Shown piece by piece: positions 1-8,187 of a stretch of 64,000 nt of DNA. The notes below the pieces were generated by a model. It was not told where the DNA came from and did not search any database. It was given only the letters and a program-made list of their open reading frames with translations. How positions within the stretch are numbered: the stretch's first letter is position 1; each line of letters starts with the position of its first letter. A program made the translations under genes and the position numbers. Source of the stretch: Chitinophagales bacterium (lineage in GTDB: Bacteria > Bacteroidota > Bacteroidia > Chitinophagales > CAIOSU01); assembly GCA_040877935.1 (NCBI GenBank), contig JBBDNB010000044.1:1-64000 (forward strand), written 5' to 3'.

Positions 1-240
1 ACTGTCTTTAAGACCAATGACGATCAATAGCCTTACTCTTTCTCCCTTTTTATTCCCTATAAAAATAATGAGATTGTAAACATAGGATGACGACCTTGAT
101 TGGGCTTAGGTTCTGAGTGCTTCGAAATCCGCTTCTTCGCCAAATTCCAAAACAGTAACGCCAAACAAAAAATAGCATATTGCACATCTTATTGAGCATT
201 TTTGAAAATAATTGATAAATACGTTGTGCATTTTGTATCT

Positions 241-345
241 CCAATAGCAAAAGCTTTTAGCCCGTTCTACTTACCCAAGTTTTAATAAGTACATAAAACT
301 TGAAAAGTCTTTATTTCTAAAATTTCTTTGAGGCTTAGTGGCTTT
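241..345 (+). repeat. Direct repeat, copy 1, left of HEPN cassette
   Basis: About 105 bp that recur at 1581-1684 in the same orientation with roughly seven differences and one single-base length change. The shared part begins near 'ATAGCA' and ends near 'CTTAGTGGCTTT'. The two copies bracket the two-gene cassette at 658-1567. A direct repeat of this size can come from insertion of a unit, or from homologous recombination at a dispersed intergenic repeat. Confidence 0.85.
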
Positions 346-612
346 ATTTCCAAGAAAAACTGTGTATTAATCTAAGTTGGCTTCGCTTGGCTATTACGAG
401 TGCGGTGTGTGAGCCCACTTGAAACAATTCTTTCGGGCGAACCATCCGTTGTGATGTTCACTTTAATGAACTATATTTACCATTCAAGGCGCATACGCAG
501 CATAGCAAATGCGGACTAAAGTGCTGAAGTGAAAGTAATTACACAAAATAAACCAACTGAAACCGGACAAGCAAGTGGCTTGAAATTTCACACTTGTCAT
601 AGCCGAGAACAG

Positions 613-641
613 TTGGGGACAATTGAAAAAACGTAATTTTG
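613..641 (+). promoter_or_regulatory. Bacteroidota-type promoter for HEPN cassette
   Basis: TTG at 613-615, an 18-nt spacer, then TAATTTTG at 634-641. This matches the Bacteroidota housekeeping consensus TTG-N17-23-TAnnTTTG. The first ATG of the cassette lies 17 nt downstream, so the leader would be very short. The promoter is inside the direct repeats, so the cassette would carry its own expression signal. Confidence 0.6.
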
Positions 642-657
642 CACAAATAACATTGAC

Positions 658-1086
658 ATGGAATTAGAAGAAAGAAAACCAGTAAATAAAGCACACGTAC
701 AAAGACGAGTTAGAGACTGGAAAAGAAGAGTTTCCAAACTGTACAAAGACATTCAGAACTGGTTGACTGACAAACCAGAATATACGCTGGTTACAGGACA
801 ACCTATGAGAATGTTTGAAGAACCCATGGAGCAATTTGTTGTTCAACCTCAGAACATTGACACGGCTGACCTTTTCAAAGACAAGCAACTACTTCTGACA
901 TTCAAACCGAAAGGACTTTGGGTAATAGGAGCAAATGGGCGCATTGATATAATTTCCCGTAAAGGCAACTATATTCTTATTGACTATTCCGAACAGTTTG
1001 AGAAACCCAAATGGCATATCTACACCACTCAAGATCGTAAAAACGGTAAGCCATTCAATAAGACGGAATTACTGAATATTCTCTAA
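658..1086 (+). CDS. Uncharacterised cassette protein, partner of HEPN-like protein
   Basis: A 142-residue protein that I do not recognise. The N-terminal 40 residues are strongly basic and probably helical, and the rest looks like a small beta-rich domain (alternating hydrophobic residues around 85-125). There is no signal peptide or membrane segment, so it should be cytoplasmic. It starts at the first ATG after a good promoter and ends 10 bp before the HEPN-like gene, so the two are probably co-transcribed. By position it could be a partner, antidote or sensor for the HEPN-like protein; that is inference only. The pair sits between two direct repeats, and its accessory character contrasts with the housekeeping genes that follow. 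Confidence 0.7.
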   Translation: MELEERKPVNKAHVQRRVRDWKRRVSKLYKDIQNWLTDKPEYTLVTGQPMRMFEEPMEQFVVQPQNIDTADLFKDKQLLLTFKPKGLWVIGANGRIDIISRKGNYILIDYSEQFEKPKWHIYTTQDRKNGKPFNKTELLNIL

Positions 1087-1096
1087 ATAAGTCGCC

Positions 1097-1567
1097 ATGA
1101 ACATTTTTGACGAGTTGTGGAGAATATATTCCGAAACGGACAATAGATATGCAACAATCGAGCATCAATCAAGAGCCAGAGGATTTAATAGGAAGGAACA
1201 AGAATATCAGAGAAGGAGAGAGTTAAATGACCAGGCATATTTTTTGTTTATGTTCAGCCGAATTGAAGACAGGATAAATGAACTTTCAAATGAACTTATT
1301 GAAAACCAACACAACAACCTTACAAATTGGTCATATAAACGTACTTGGGACATTTTGCATAAGCGAATGACCCAAAATCCGAACAGTATCTATTTCATGG
1401 ACAGAGTTGCATTGCTGACCGAAATGGGAAGAACCGATTACAACCTAATTGCTCTATATTATGATCAACGAAACAATATTGCTCATGGACGTACATTCAC
1501 AATACCAATCAACATCCCGACAGTTGTCACTCACATGAAACAATTGTACAATGACTTGAAAAAATAA
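1097..1567 (+). CDS. HEPN-like domain protein
   Basis: A 156-residue, mostly helical, cytoplasmic protein. Near its C-terminus, residues 125-130 read RNNIAH, which fits the R-x4-6-H signature of HEPN domains. That signature forms the RNase active site in many toxins, abortive-infection proteins and CRISPR effectors. The helix before it (MDRVALLTEMGRTDYNLIAL) and the position of the motif also suit a HEPN fold of the type often annotated as RiboL-PSP-HEPN or MAE_28990-like. Catalysis is not proven: some HEPN proteins are inactive scaffolds. The gene follows the unknown partner by 10 bp in one apparent operon inside flanking repeats. A toxin-antitoxin or phage-defence role is plausible by analogy. 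Confidence 0.6.
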   Translation: MNIFDELWRIYSETDNRYATIEHQSRARGFNRKEQEYQRRRELNDQAYFLFMFSRIEDRINELSNELIENQHNNLTNWSYKRTWDILHKRMTQNPNSIYFMDRVALLTEMGRTDYNLIALYYDQRNNIAHGRTFTIPINIPTVVTHMKQLYNDLKK

Positions 1568-1580
1568 ACGCCAGTGTCCC

Positions 1581-1684
1581 CCGATAGCACAAGCTTTCAG
1601 CTCGTTCTACTTACCCAAGTTTTAATAAGTACATAAAACTTGAAAGTCTTTATTTCTAAAATTTCTTTGAGACTTAGTGGCTTT
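1581..1684 (+). repeat. Direct repeat, copy 2, right of HEPN cassette
   Basis: Second copy of the ~105-bp repeat at 241-345, same orientation. It starts 14 bp after the HEPN-like stop codon and ends about 30 bp before the 3' end of yggS. Low-complexity 'aatttctttgagacttagtggctt' type sequence is familiar from Bacteroidota intergenic regions, so this may be one copy of a dispersed family rather than a target-site duplication. Confidence 0.85.
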
Positions 1685-1713
1685 GTGGCTATGAAAGACT
1701 TAATCCCAATAAT

Positions 1714-2391
1714 TTAAACCTTCTGATAATCCCTTTCCCCAAAAATCAGGCTGCCGATGCGCAGCATAGTGCTTCCTTCTTCCAGGGCTATTTCATAATC
1801 GCCCGACATGCCCATTGACAATTCATTAAAAGCATTGCTTTGGGCAAAATAGCCAGTTTTCAAATTGTCGAAATATTGTTTTAGCAACTGAAATTCCCTG
1901 CGGATTTTTTCCTTGTCATCAGTGAAAGTGGCCATTCCCATTAAGCCACATATTTCTATATTAGGGAAATTTTCAAGTGGGTGTAATGCAATAATATCAT
2001 TGAGCTCGGTCTTGTCCAGCCCAAATTTACTTTCCTCTTCAGCAATATGCATTTGCAGCAATACCGGTATTTTTCGTTCATTTTTTCTTCCCTGCTTATT
2101 GATCTCTTTAAGCAATTTCAAACTATCTACTCCATGGATTAGCGCAACAAATGGCGCGATATACTTTACCTTGTTGCGCTGAAGGTGGCCAATCATATGC
2201 CATTGAATGTCATCGGGCAGTTGCTCGACTTTATCGCAGAGTTCCTGCACTTTGTTTTCTCCAAAAACCCGCTGTCCTTCCTTGTAGAGCACATGGATAT
2301 CTTCCGCAGGTTTGGTTTTGGAAACTGCCACCAATTTCACTCCTTTTTCTTTTAACTTTGATTCGATTTCTTTGTATTTGCTTAAATTCAT
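1714..2391 (-). CDS. yggS: YggS/PLPBP family pyridoxal phosphate homeostasis protein
   Basis: A 225-residue member of the PLP-binding-protein family (E. coli YggS, human PLPBP), which buffers pyridoxal 5'-phosphate and affects amino-acid and B6 metabolism without a known enzymatic reaction. Visible hallmarks are the PLP lysine in VAVSKTKP (K25), the FGENKVQE segment near residue 45, WHMIGHLQRNK near 65-75, and the C-terminal phosphate-binding GSTMLRIGSLIFG. Length is typical and the start is ATG. It is transcribed divergently from the DUF4296 lipoprotein gene with only 17 bp between the start codons. Confidence 0.92.
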   Translation of the reverse strand: MNLSKYKEIESKLKEKGVKLVAVSKTKPAEDIHVLYKEGQRVFGENKVQELCDKVEQLPDDIQWHMIGHLQRNKVKYIAPFVALIHGVDSLKLLKEINKQGRKNERKIPVLLQMHIAEEESKFGLDKTELNDIIALHPLENFPNIEICGLMGMATFTDDKEKIRREFQLLKQYFDNLKTGYFAQSNAFNELSMGMSGDYEIALEEGSTMLRIGSLIFGERDYQKV

Positions 2392-2408
2392 AGTATCAAT
2401 ATTCTACA

Positions 2409-2786
2409 ATGCGGATAATGTTTGTCTTTTCAATTTGTTCATTTTTGCTGCTGTGCTGTGGCGCTCCTGAAAAGACAAAATTAAAGTCTTCCGTACCGAA
2501 AGAGAAAATGATTCCTATTTTAATGGAAATTCATTTACTGGAAGCCCGCGCAGAGGAATTTAAAACGCTGAATGATTCATTTATTACAGCCAAGAGCGCA
2601 GCATACGATTCAATTTTCAGCAAATACAATATCAGCAAAAGTGATTTTTTGAATACATTCGAAGCCTATGAAAAAAATCCCGAGGAAATGGATTTGTTGT
2701 ACGAAAAGATCATAGATTCATTCAGTGTACTAGAAGCCAATTTCAAGCAAGAATCTGATGAAACAGTGGAAAAGGCAAAAAATTAA
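2409..2786 (+). CDS. DUF4296 family lipoprotein
   Basis: A 125-residue protein with an N-terminal signal ending in a cysteine pair (C16/C17, context FLLLCCG), suggesting a lipoprotein. The following VPKEKMIPILMEIHLLEAR segment is the typical opening of DUF4296, a small Bacteroidota helical domain of unknown function. Further on there are predicted helices and a Lys-rich tail. It ends 30 bp before scoA. No function is known for the family. Confidence 0.75.
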   Translation: MRIMFVFSICSFLLLCCGAPEKTKLKSSVPKEKMIPILMEIHLLEARAEEFKTLNDSFITAKSAAYDSIFSKYNISKSDFLNTFEAYEKNPEEMDLLYEKIIDSFSVLEANFKQESDETVEKAKN

Positions 2787-2816
2787 TTTTCAATAAATTA
2801 GAGTAAAAGAATAATT

Positions 2817-3515
2817 ATGGCAATCAACAAAGTGGTGAAAGATGCAGCCGAAGGGTTGCAGGGCTTAGAAAGCGGCATGACTTTAATGCTGGGTGGTTTT
2901 GGACTTTGCGGCATACCAGAAAATTGCATTTCTGAAATGGTGCGGTTGGAAGTCAAAGACCTAACCTGTATTTCAAACAATGCAGGCGTAGATGATTTTG
3001 GTTTGGGGCTGCTTTTGCACAAGCGTCAGATCAAAAAAATGATTTCTTCCTATGTGGGGGAAAATGCAGAATTCGAACGGCAAATGCTCAGCGGTGAGCT
3101 CGATGTGGAATTGATACCACAGGGTACGCTGGCAGAAAGATGCAGAGCTGCCGGAGCTGGGATTCCCGCATTTTATACCCCGGCAGGCTATGGCACAGAA
3201 ATAGCAGAGGGAAAGGAAATCCGTAGGTTTGGCGAAAAAATGTATGTCATGGAAAGGGCTTTTGATGCTGATTTTGCTATGGTAAAAGCCTGGAAGGGCG
3301 ATACTGCAGGGAACCTGATTTTCAAAGCCACTGCGCGCAATTTTAATCCATTGATGGCCATGGCTGGAAAAATAACGGTTGCTGAAGTAGAAGAACTTGT
3401 TCCTGCCGGTGAATTAAACCCCAATGAAATTCATACCCCGGGCATATTCGTACAGCGTATTTTCCAGGGAAAAAACTATGAAAAACGCATTGAACAAAGA
3501 ACTGTCAGGAGTTAA
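2817..3515 (+). CDS. scoA: 3-oxoacid CoA-transferase subunit A
   Basis: The A subunit of a two-subunit succinyl-CoA:3-ketoacid (or acetate/butyrate-acetoacetate type) CoA-transferase, 232 residues, the normal length. It provides the CoA-binding half of the enzyme that moves CoA between succinyl-CoA and acetoacetate in the cytoplasm. Visible family features are GGFGLCGIPEN near residues 26-36, SNNAGVDDFGLG near 61, and the KATARNFNPLMA stretch. The start is ATG. The B subunit follows after a 59-bp gap filled with a short repeat-like sequence. The exact acyl acceptor cannot be told from sequence. Confidence 0.93.
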   Translation: MAINKVVKDAAEGLQGLESGMTLMLGGFGLCGIPENCISEMVRLEVKDLTCISNNAGVDDFGLGLLLHKRQIKKMISSYVGENAEFERQMLSGELDVELIPQGTLAERCRAAGAGIPAFYTPAGYGTEIAEGKEIRRFGEKMYVMERAFDADFAMVKAWKGDTAGNLIFKATARNFNPLMAMAGKITVAEVEELVPAGELNPNEIHTPGIFVQRIFQGKNYEKRIEQRTVRS

Positions 3516-3574
3516 TTAGGTGGTTTGAAAATCACCAAATTAAGCAATTATCAAATTTTCAAATCAAGTAAATC
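3516..3574 (+). repeat. Short degenerate repeat (family C) between scoA and scoB
   Basis: The whole 59-bp spacer reads as ~8-bp units such as AAATCACC, AAATTTTC and AAATCAAG. Its ends form an imperfect inverted repeat (GGTTTGAAAAT / ATTTTCAAATC). It begins directly after the scoA stop codon. It resembles the AATTTGAAAATTTGAT-type simple repeats seen in intergenic Bacteroidota DNA. The transcript would form a weak hairpin inside the scoAB operon. Confidence 0.5.
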
Positions 3575-4231
3575 ATGTTAGATAAAAACCAAATAGCACA
3601 AAGAATAGCCAAAGAATTGAAAGACGGATTTTATGTAAACCTGGGAATCGGTATTCCTACATTGGTGGCCAATTATATTCCCGATGAACTTGACGTGGAA
3701 TTTCAATCCGAAAATGGTTTGCTGGGAATGGGGCCATTCCCCACAGAAGCAGAAGTAGATGCCGACCTGATCAATGCAGGGAAACAAACCATTACCACCC
3801 GCCCCGGAGCAGCTTTTTTTGATTCCGCTACTTCTTTTGGAATGATTCGCGGGCAGCATGTGGATTTAACGGTATTGGGAGCAATGGAAGTAGCCGAAAA
3901 CGGGGATATTGCCAATTGGAAAATTCCGGGCAAAATGGTAAAGGGCATGGGTGGCGCAATGGATCTGGTAGCTTCCGCCAAAAACATTATTGTAGCTATG
4001 ATGCATACCAACAAAAAAGGAGAATCTAAACTACTGAGGCGCTGTACTCTGCCTTTGACCGGGGTGGCTTGTGTTACGCGCATTGTTACCAATTTGGCGG
4101 TGCTGGATGTTACTGATGATGGTTTTTTGCTGAAAGAAAGGGCTCCGGGAGTTTCTGTGGAAGAAATTAAAAATGCCACTGAAGGCAAATTGCGTATTGA
4201 AGGAGATGTTCCTGAAATGAAAATCGATTGA
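3575..4231 (+). CDS. scoB: 3-oxoacid CoA-transferase subunit B
   Basis: The B subunit (218 residues) of the CoA-transferase begun by scoA. It carries the catalytic glutamate that forms the glutamyl-CoA thioester: E46 in the [10 protein letters not shown] motif. Other family signatures are [13 protein letters not shown] near 22-34, the [16 protein letters not shown] segment, and [10 protein letters not shown]. Length and ATG start fit the family. The stop codon overlaps the TTG start of the next gene, which suggests that a small exported protein and an aminotransferase belong to the same operon. Confidence 0.94.
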   Translation: MLDKNQIAQRIAKELKDGFYVNLGIGIPTLVANYIPDELDVEFQSENGLLGMGPFPTEAEVDADLINAGKQTITTRPGAAFFDSATSFGMIRGQHVDLTVLGAMEVAENGDIANWKIPGKMVKGMGGAMDLVASAKNIIVAMMHTNKKGESKLLRRCTLPLTGVACVTRIVTNLAVLDVTDDGFLLKERAPGVSVEEIKNATEGKLRIEGDVPEMKID

Positions 4232-4719
4232 TCTTGGGGAGTAAGGGGCTTTTAATTGCCCTTTTTCTGATGCATTGTTTTTTTGCAAAAGCAGATGAAT
4301 CAGGGGCGGTGGAATACAATGATTTTTTGATTTGCTGGCAGGATCATTTGGAAGAGGCTATTCTAATGCTGGGTGATGAGGTGGAAAAAGGAAATGAAGT
4401 GCGCGCCTACCAGGTTTTAGATTCTATCAGGGCATTGATTGTGGATGCTAAAATTAGCATTAAAGCCTACGAGCCTTATAACCTTGAATATGAATACCAG
4501 CAGGCTGCACTGGATTGGTGGAATTTTTACAAACAGGTTTTTATGCACGAATATCCTGAGATTTTGAAAATCAGCTTTCACAAAAATTTAAGGGAGAAAA
4601 ACCTTAAGCAACTCAGTGGTTATCTGAAAAATATACAAGTAGCCGAAAAATTCGCCAGTCACGAATTTAAAGTGGCACAAAAACGCTTTGCTTTGAAATA
4701 CGATCTTTACCTGGAATGA
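4228..4719 (+). CDS. Uncharacterised exported protein
   Basis: A 163-residue protein with an N-terminal signal peptide (hydrophobic [15 protein letters not shown], cleavage probably after AKA near residue 22). The mature part is helical, acidic and rich in aromatic residues. TTG at 4228 overlaps the scoB stop codon (TTGA) and gives a complete signal peptide; an ATG at 4270 would cut it short. The stop overlaps the next ATG (ATGA), so it is translationally coupled on both sides. I do not recognise the family. Confidence 0.7.
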   Translation: MILGSKGLLIALFLMHCFFAKADESGAVEYNDFLICWQDHLEEAILMLGDEVEKGNEVRAYQVLDSIRALIVDAKISIKAYEPYNLEYEYQQAALDWWNFYKQVFMHEYPEILKISFHKNLREKNLKQLSGYLKNIQVAEKFASHEFKVAQKRFALKYDLYLE

Positions 4720-5537
4720 AACAGTATTATTACAAAGGGAAAATTTACGAGCAGGAGAAGGCACTGCCTCTAATCCCTGCCAATCGCGCTTTTCTATACG
4801 GGGATGGTTTTTTTGAAACCATGAAATATGTGAACGGCACTATTTTCAATGAACATGCCCATATATCCCGAATTGAGCGCAGTAGTGTTTTGCTGGGAGA
4901 AGAGCTAGCAGCCCATTCGCTGCTGGAAGAAATAAAAAGATTGTTATCCAATGCATTTCCCGAAAAAGATTTTCGTTTGAGAATTACTTTTTTCAGAACA
5001 GGGGGAGGACGCTATAAACCCGACTCAGAAGCTGTATGGGATTGGCTGCTTAGTTTTGAAGCAATGGACAATAGTGCATTTACACTTAATGAAAAGGGGC
5101 TGCATATCGGGAAATATGATTTGCAGCAAAAAGCTACCGGCAAGCTTGCGAATATTAAAAGTACTTCGGCTCAGCTCTATGTGCAGGCCGCAAAATTTGC
5201 CCAAGAGCAGCAATGGGATGATGCCTTGATTTGCAATACCAAGGGGAATATTATAGAGGCAACGGCTTCCAATATTTTCGCCATTAAATCTGGTTATTTG
5301 TTTACCCCGGCTTTGTCAGAAGGCCCGGTGGCCGGAACCATGCGGGCAAAACTGTTGCAATTGGCATTTGAGCTCGGGCTCACTGCTGCATCAGGCCCTT
5401 TGGAGGAAGATAAACTATTAGATGCCAATGAAATTTTCCTCAGCAATGCTATTATGGGCATTCGCTGGGTGGAGCAATATAAAGGCAAAACATTTCAGTG
5501 CAAACACGCTCCGAAAGTACTGGAGCTATTAACCTGA
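4716..5537 (+). CDS. Class IV aminotransferase (IlvE/PabC-like)
   Basis: A 273-residue fold-type IV PLP enzyme, in the family of branched-chain aminotransferase, D-amino-acid aminotransferase and 4-amino-4-deoxychorismate lyase. Evidence: NRAFLYGDGFFETMKY near the start (substrate loop), the Schiff-base lysine K148 in ANIKSTSAQ, the PLP-contacting glutamate in GNIIEATASNIF, and the C-terminal ANEIFLSNAIMGIRWV. That last stretch resembles PabC-like members more than true IlvE. Substrate cannot be settled: folate precursor synthesis and amino-acid transamination are both possible. It overlaps the preceding gene by 4 bp. Confidence 0.85.
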   Translation: MKQYYYKGKIYEQEKALPLIPANRAFLYGDGFFETMKYVNGTIFNEHAHISRIERSSVLLGEELAAHSLLEEIKRLLSNAFPEKDFRLRITFFRTGGGRYKPDSEAVWDWLLSFEAMDNSAFTLNEKGLHIGKYDLQQKATGKLANIKSTSAQLYVQAAKFAQEQQWDDALICNTKGNIIEATASNIFAIKSGYLFTPALSEGPVAGTMRAKLLQLAFELGLTAASGPLEEDKLLDANEIFLSNAIMGIRWVEQYKGKTFQCKHAPKVLELLT

Positions 5538-5587
5538 ATTCGGAAATTATTTATTGCTCAGAAAGAAATCGGGTTCATAAATCAGCT

Positions 5588-6070
5588 TTATTTACCTGAT
5601 TTTATTTCGGAAACATCCACTTCTTCGGGCAGGAATTTAGAAGGATCTCCGCCATTGAGAATAATTTCACGCACTATGGTAGAACTGATATGCGACAGTT
5701 CAGGATCGCTGATAATACAAATGGTTTCCAGATCGGTATCCAGCGACTTGTTGAGCTGAGCAATGGTTTTTTCATAATCAAAATCGGCAGCTGTGCGAAT
5801 GCCGCGAATCAGGTATTTGGCATTGACTTTTTTGGCATAATAGGCCGTTAAACCCTGGAAGGTTTTGGCCTCAACATTGGGCTCATCTTTAAAAATTTTA
5901 TTGATCCACTCCAGGCGCTGTTCAAAGCTGAAAGAGTATTTTTTGGAAGTATTGTTGCCAATACCTATTATCACTTTGTCAAAAAGCGGCAAAGCGCGTT
6001 TTACAATGTTAACATGTCCTTTGGTAATGGGATCAAAAGATCCGGGAAAAACTGCTATTTTTTTGCTCAT
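5588..6070 (-). CDS. coaD: Phosphopantetheine adenylyltransferase
   Basis: CoaD, 160 residues, makes dephospho-CoA from 4'-phosphopantetheine and ATP, the fourth step of coenzyme A synthesis. Visible hallmarks: the nucleotidyltransferase opening FPGSFDPITKGH with the TxGH motif (H19), YLIRGIRTAADFDYE, and the ATP-binding ISSTIVRE near the C-terminus. Its ATG overlaps the rsmD stop codon by 4 bp, so it is the last gene of a DUF3822-rsmD-coaD operon, an order common in Bacteroidota. Confidence 0.96.
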   Translation of the reverse strand: MSKKIAVFPGSFDPITKGHVNIVKRALPLFDKVIIGIGNNTSKKYSFSFEQRLEWINKIFKDEPNVEAKTFQGLTAYYAKKVNAKYLIRGIRTAADFDYEKTIAQLNKSLDTDLETICIISDPELSHISSTIVREIILNGGDPSKFLPEEVDVSEIKSGK

Positions 6071-6618
6071 GTGGCTTCTTTTTGTTCCATCCTGAATATA
6101 CTAAAATTGGTTTTACTGTAGTTTCTGTGGTGAAAAAAATTGGGGTGATTTTCAAAATTATGTTCCGGACTGTGTTCCAGAATAAACCACCCTTCTTTTT
6201 TTAATAAGTTGTTGCTCAATATTTTATCCGGTATTTCCGCTAAATTACTTAAAGGGTAGGGAGGTCCCGCGAAAATTAGGTCGAACTGTTCTTTACAGGA
6301 ATTTATAAATCTAAAAACATCTGCTTTTACAGGTTTGATACAATCAATTCCGAATTTTTCAGCAGTATTTTCAATAAAGCGAATACATCCGTCAAAATTA
6401 TCTACAATGGTAATGTTTCGACAAGCCCTGGAATACATTTCATAACTTAAGTTGCCCGAGCCGCCAAATAGGTCAAGGTATTTCACTTCTGACAAATCCC
6501 AATTGCTTTCCAGGATATTGAAAAGGCCTTCTTTGGCAAAGTCGGTAGTTGGGCGTGTGGGCAATCCTTTTGGAGGAGTGAATTTCCGTCCTTTTAAACT
6601 TCCTGCTATGATGCGCAT
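6067..6618 (-). CDS. rsmD: 16S rRNA (guanine966-N2)-methyltransferase RsmD
   Basis: A 183-residue SAM-dependent methyltransferase that modifies G966 of 16S rRNA. Its N-terminus (MRIIAGSLKGRKF, RPTTDFAKEGLFNIL) and SAM-binding loop (DLFGGSGNLSYE) are clearly RsmD. The catalytic motif, usually DPPY or DPPF, here reads AGPPYP: the aspartate is replaced by glycine, encoded by a clear GGA. The rest of the motif is intact. It lies between coaD (4-bp overlap) and the DUF3822 gene (13-bp overlap). Function is probably kept, but the substitution deserves a check. Confidence 0.9.
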   Translation of the reverse strand: MRIIAGSLKGRKFTPPKGLPTRPTTDFAKEGLFNILESNWDLSEVKYLDLFGGSGNLSYEMYSRACRNITIVDNFDGCIRFIENTAEKFGIDCIKPVKADVFRFINSCKEQFDLIFAGPPYPLSNLAEIPDKILSNNLLKKEGWFILEHSPEHNFENHPNFFHHRNYSKTNFSIFRMEQKEAT

Positions 6619-7364
6619 AAATGCATGGCTTCTAAATAGATGAACGATGAATTAATTTTATCCCTGCTGATGCTGACCTGTTCCCGTGTGTGTGCAAATT
6701 GTTTTTTAAGCGCTGTTTTCAGCTCGTTAGAAGTGTTTTCTCCCAGAAGATGCAGGTGGCAGCTTTGTTTATCAATGCCCTGTTGTTCGGCAAGGGCAAG
6801 GCAGTAATACAATTGATCTGTTTCTGAATCGGTTTGAAAGGTATTGTAAAACAAGAGCCGGCCTTTTTTATAGAGGGCAATCATAAGCTCATTGGAATCT
6901 CCGGCAACCCACATACTAATGTCCTCGTTTTCAAAGCTTTTTTCGGCAATGTATTGCAAAAGGGCTTTGGGCCTGCAATGCCAGAATGCATTTTCGAATT
7001 TTTGCCTAAAGACTTGTGCTGTTTTTTTGGGAATGGCATAAACCAATTCTATAGCTGCAAAATTCAAGGATTCAAATGTGATAAATGAATTGCTGATATC
7101 ACTGTGATGCAAATCTAAATATAGGGGAGCCTCACTAGCTTCAAAAAGTATTTCCGGCACAAGGGAAAAACAAAGCGGTTGGAAAAGAATATGCAGCTCA
7201 ACGGTTTTTTTATTTACCAGCTCAGCAATTTTATTGAGCTGTTTGTCTCTTTCCTTTTGGTTTATTTCCCAGTTTTGCACCCCGGAATCAAGTGGTGCGT
7301 ATAAGTGCAACTCATTGTTGAGCAGCACTTCAAGATAATATTTTGATGGATTGACTTGCGCCAT
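6606..7364 (-). CDS. DUF3822 family protein
   Basis: About 252 residues from the ATG at 7364; a TTG at 7394 would add ten residues. The protein belongs to DUF3822, found almost only in Bacteroidota and usually just upstream of rsmD, as here. The repeated alternation of strands and helices, with a central MWVAGDSNELMIALYKKGRLLFYNTF, suggests an actin/ASKHA-like fold. It has no signal peptide. Molecular function is unknown. The 13-bp overlap with rsmD points to coupled expression. Confidence 0.8.
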   Translation of the reverse strand: MAQVNPSKYYLEVLLNNELHLYAPLDSGVQNWEINQKERDKQLNKIAELVNKKTVELHILFQPLCFSLVPEILFEASEAPLYLDLHHSDISNSFITFESLNFAAIELVYAIPKKTAQVFRQKFENAFWHCRPKALLQYIAEKSFENEDISMWVAGDSNELMIALYKKGRLLFYNTFQTDSETDQLYYCLALAEQQGIDKQSCHLHLLGENTSNELKTALKKQFAHTREQVSISRDKINSSFIYLEAMHLCAS

Positions 7365-7475
7365 AGTTGCGTGTTTAGCAGTATTAAACCCCAATTTGTC
7401 AATACAAGTGATTGGAATTGTTGTGTATGTATAAAGACATACAAATAGTTTGACTGCTTATGCTAAAACAAAGGC

Positions 7476-8042
7476 TTATTCCCAGTTGCCGGAATAAGTA
7501 GCCTGACTCATAGAACCAACGCGGTATTCAAAATCTGGATCAATGTAGTCTTTATTCAAGCCATTTAGCAATTTGCGTTCAGGAGCTCTGATCTCAAAAA
7601 CCTGAACATTTACTTTGTTCACTGTAATCTCACCGGCATTGATTGACATAATTTCTTTTCCCCCGGTATATGGTATGTATTTTAAAGAATCAACAACATA
7701 GTTGTCTTCAAAAACCCTGCTTTTCAGCGGAATATAGGTCGTATCGTAAATAACAGCTTGTGTCGTGTCATCAGGATTACCAATAATCTTTATTTGTGGG
7801 TAATCTGCATATTTAATGCTGTCGATCAGATTCTCCCATTTGTGCGCAAATCCACCTGTAAGGTCTTTATATGCTATTTGAGCTTCACGGGCGTCTTTTA
7901 GTCGCTGAATAAGTGCTTCTTCACGCACTTTTTTACTTCTCTCAAAAATAATGGGTTGCTGAATGATATAATACAGGTAATACGCCATACCAATGGCCGC
8001 AAGCGTCAAAAAGATATTGACAAATAATTTAGGTGATTTCAT
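7476..8042 (-). CDS. Single-pass membrane protein of unknown function
   Basis: A 188-residue protein with one N-terminal membrane helix (residues ~8-27, FVNIFLTLAAIGMAYYLYYI) followed by a polar, helix-prone segment with REAQIAYKDLTGGFAHKWE and a beta-rich C-terminal half. Topology suggests a membrane anchor with the bulk in the periplasm. The layout (short cytoplasmic stub, one helix, amphipathic continuation) resembles pseudopilin-like proteins, but no prepilin cleavage motif is seen. It is transcribed in the same direction as the DUF3822-rsmD-coaD operon, about 110 bp upstream. Confidence 0.65.
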   Translation of the reverse strand: MKSPKLFVNIFLTLAAIGMAYYLYYIIQQPIIFERSKKVREEALIQRLKDAREAQIAYKDLTGGFAHKWENLIDSIKYADYPQIKIIGNPDDTTQAVIYDTTYIPLKSRVFEDNYVVDSLKYIPYTGGKEIMSINAGEITVNKVNVQVFEIRAPERKLLNGLNKDYIDPDFEYRVGSMSQATYSGNWE

Positions 8043-8187
8043 GAATAACTTTTTATTATTTCAAATTTCGCGAACTGCACAAGCTCTAATTTTAAGTGTA
8101 CAATAATAATGTTTTTTATTGCTTTTGAGAAATAGCTTTGTACAAGAAATGTGCTGTTTTAATCTTAAATATGGATACTTTTGCGAC

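Larger units (their letters stand above)
1..657. other. Intergenic region upstream of HEPN cassette
   Basis: No convincing gene is seen. A 66-codon reverse-strand frame at 50-250 has an amino-acid mix unlike a protein and looks like chance. The stretch holds a ~105-bp repeat copy (241-345), small inverted repeats (456-471, GTTCA/TGAAC; 568-582, CAAGC/GCTTG), and a promoter close to the next gene (613-641). The sequence between the repeat and the promoter has no recognisable relatives that I can name. Confidence 0.5.

Noticed and set aside
50-250. 66-codon minus-strand frame at the left edge
   Set aside because: Amino-acid mix rich in Cys, Phe and Trp without domain or signal; no promoter or neighbour support; probably chance.
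658-1567. HEPN cassette considered as an integron cassette or insertion sequence
   Set aside because: The flanking repeats are ~105 bp, direct and not foldable into an attC-like hairpin; there is no integrase or transposase.
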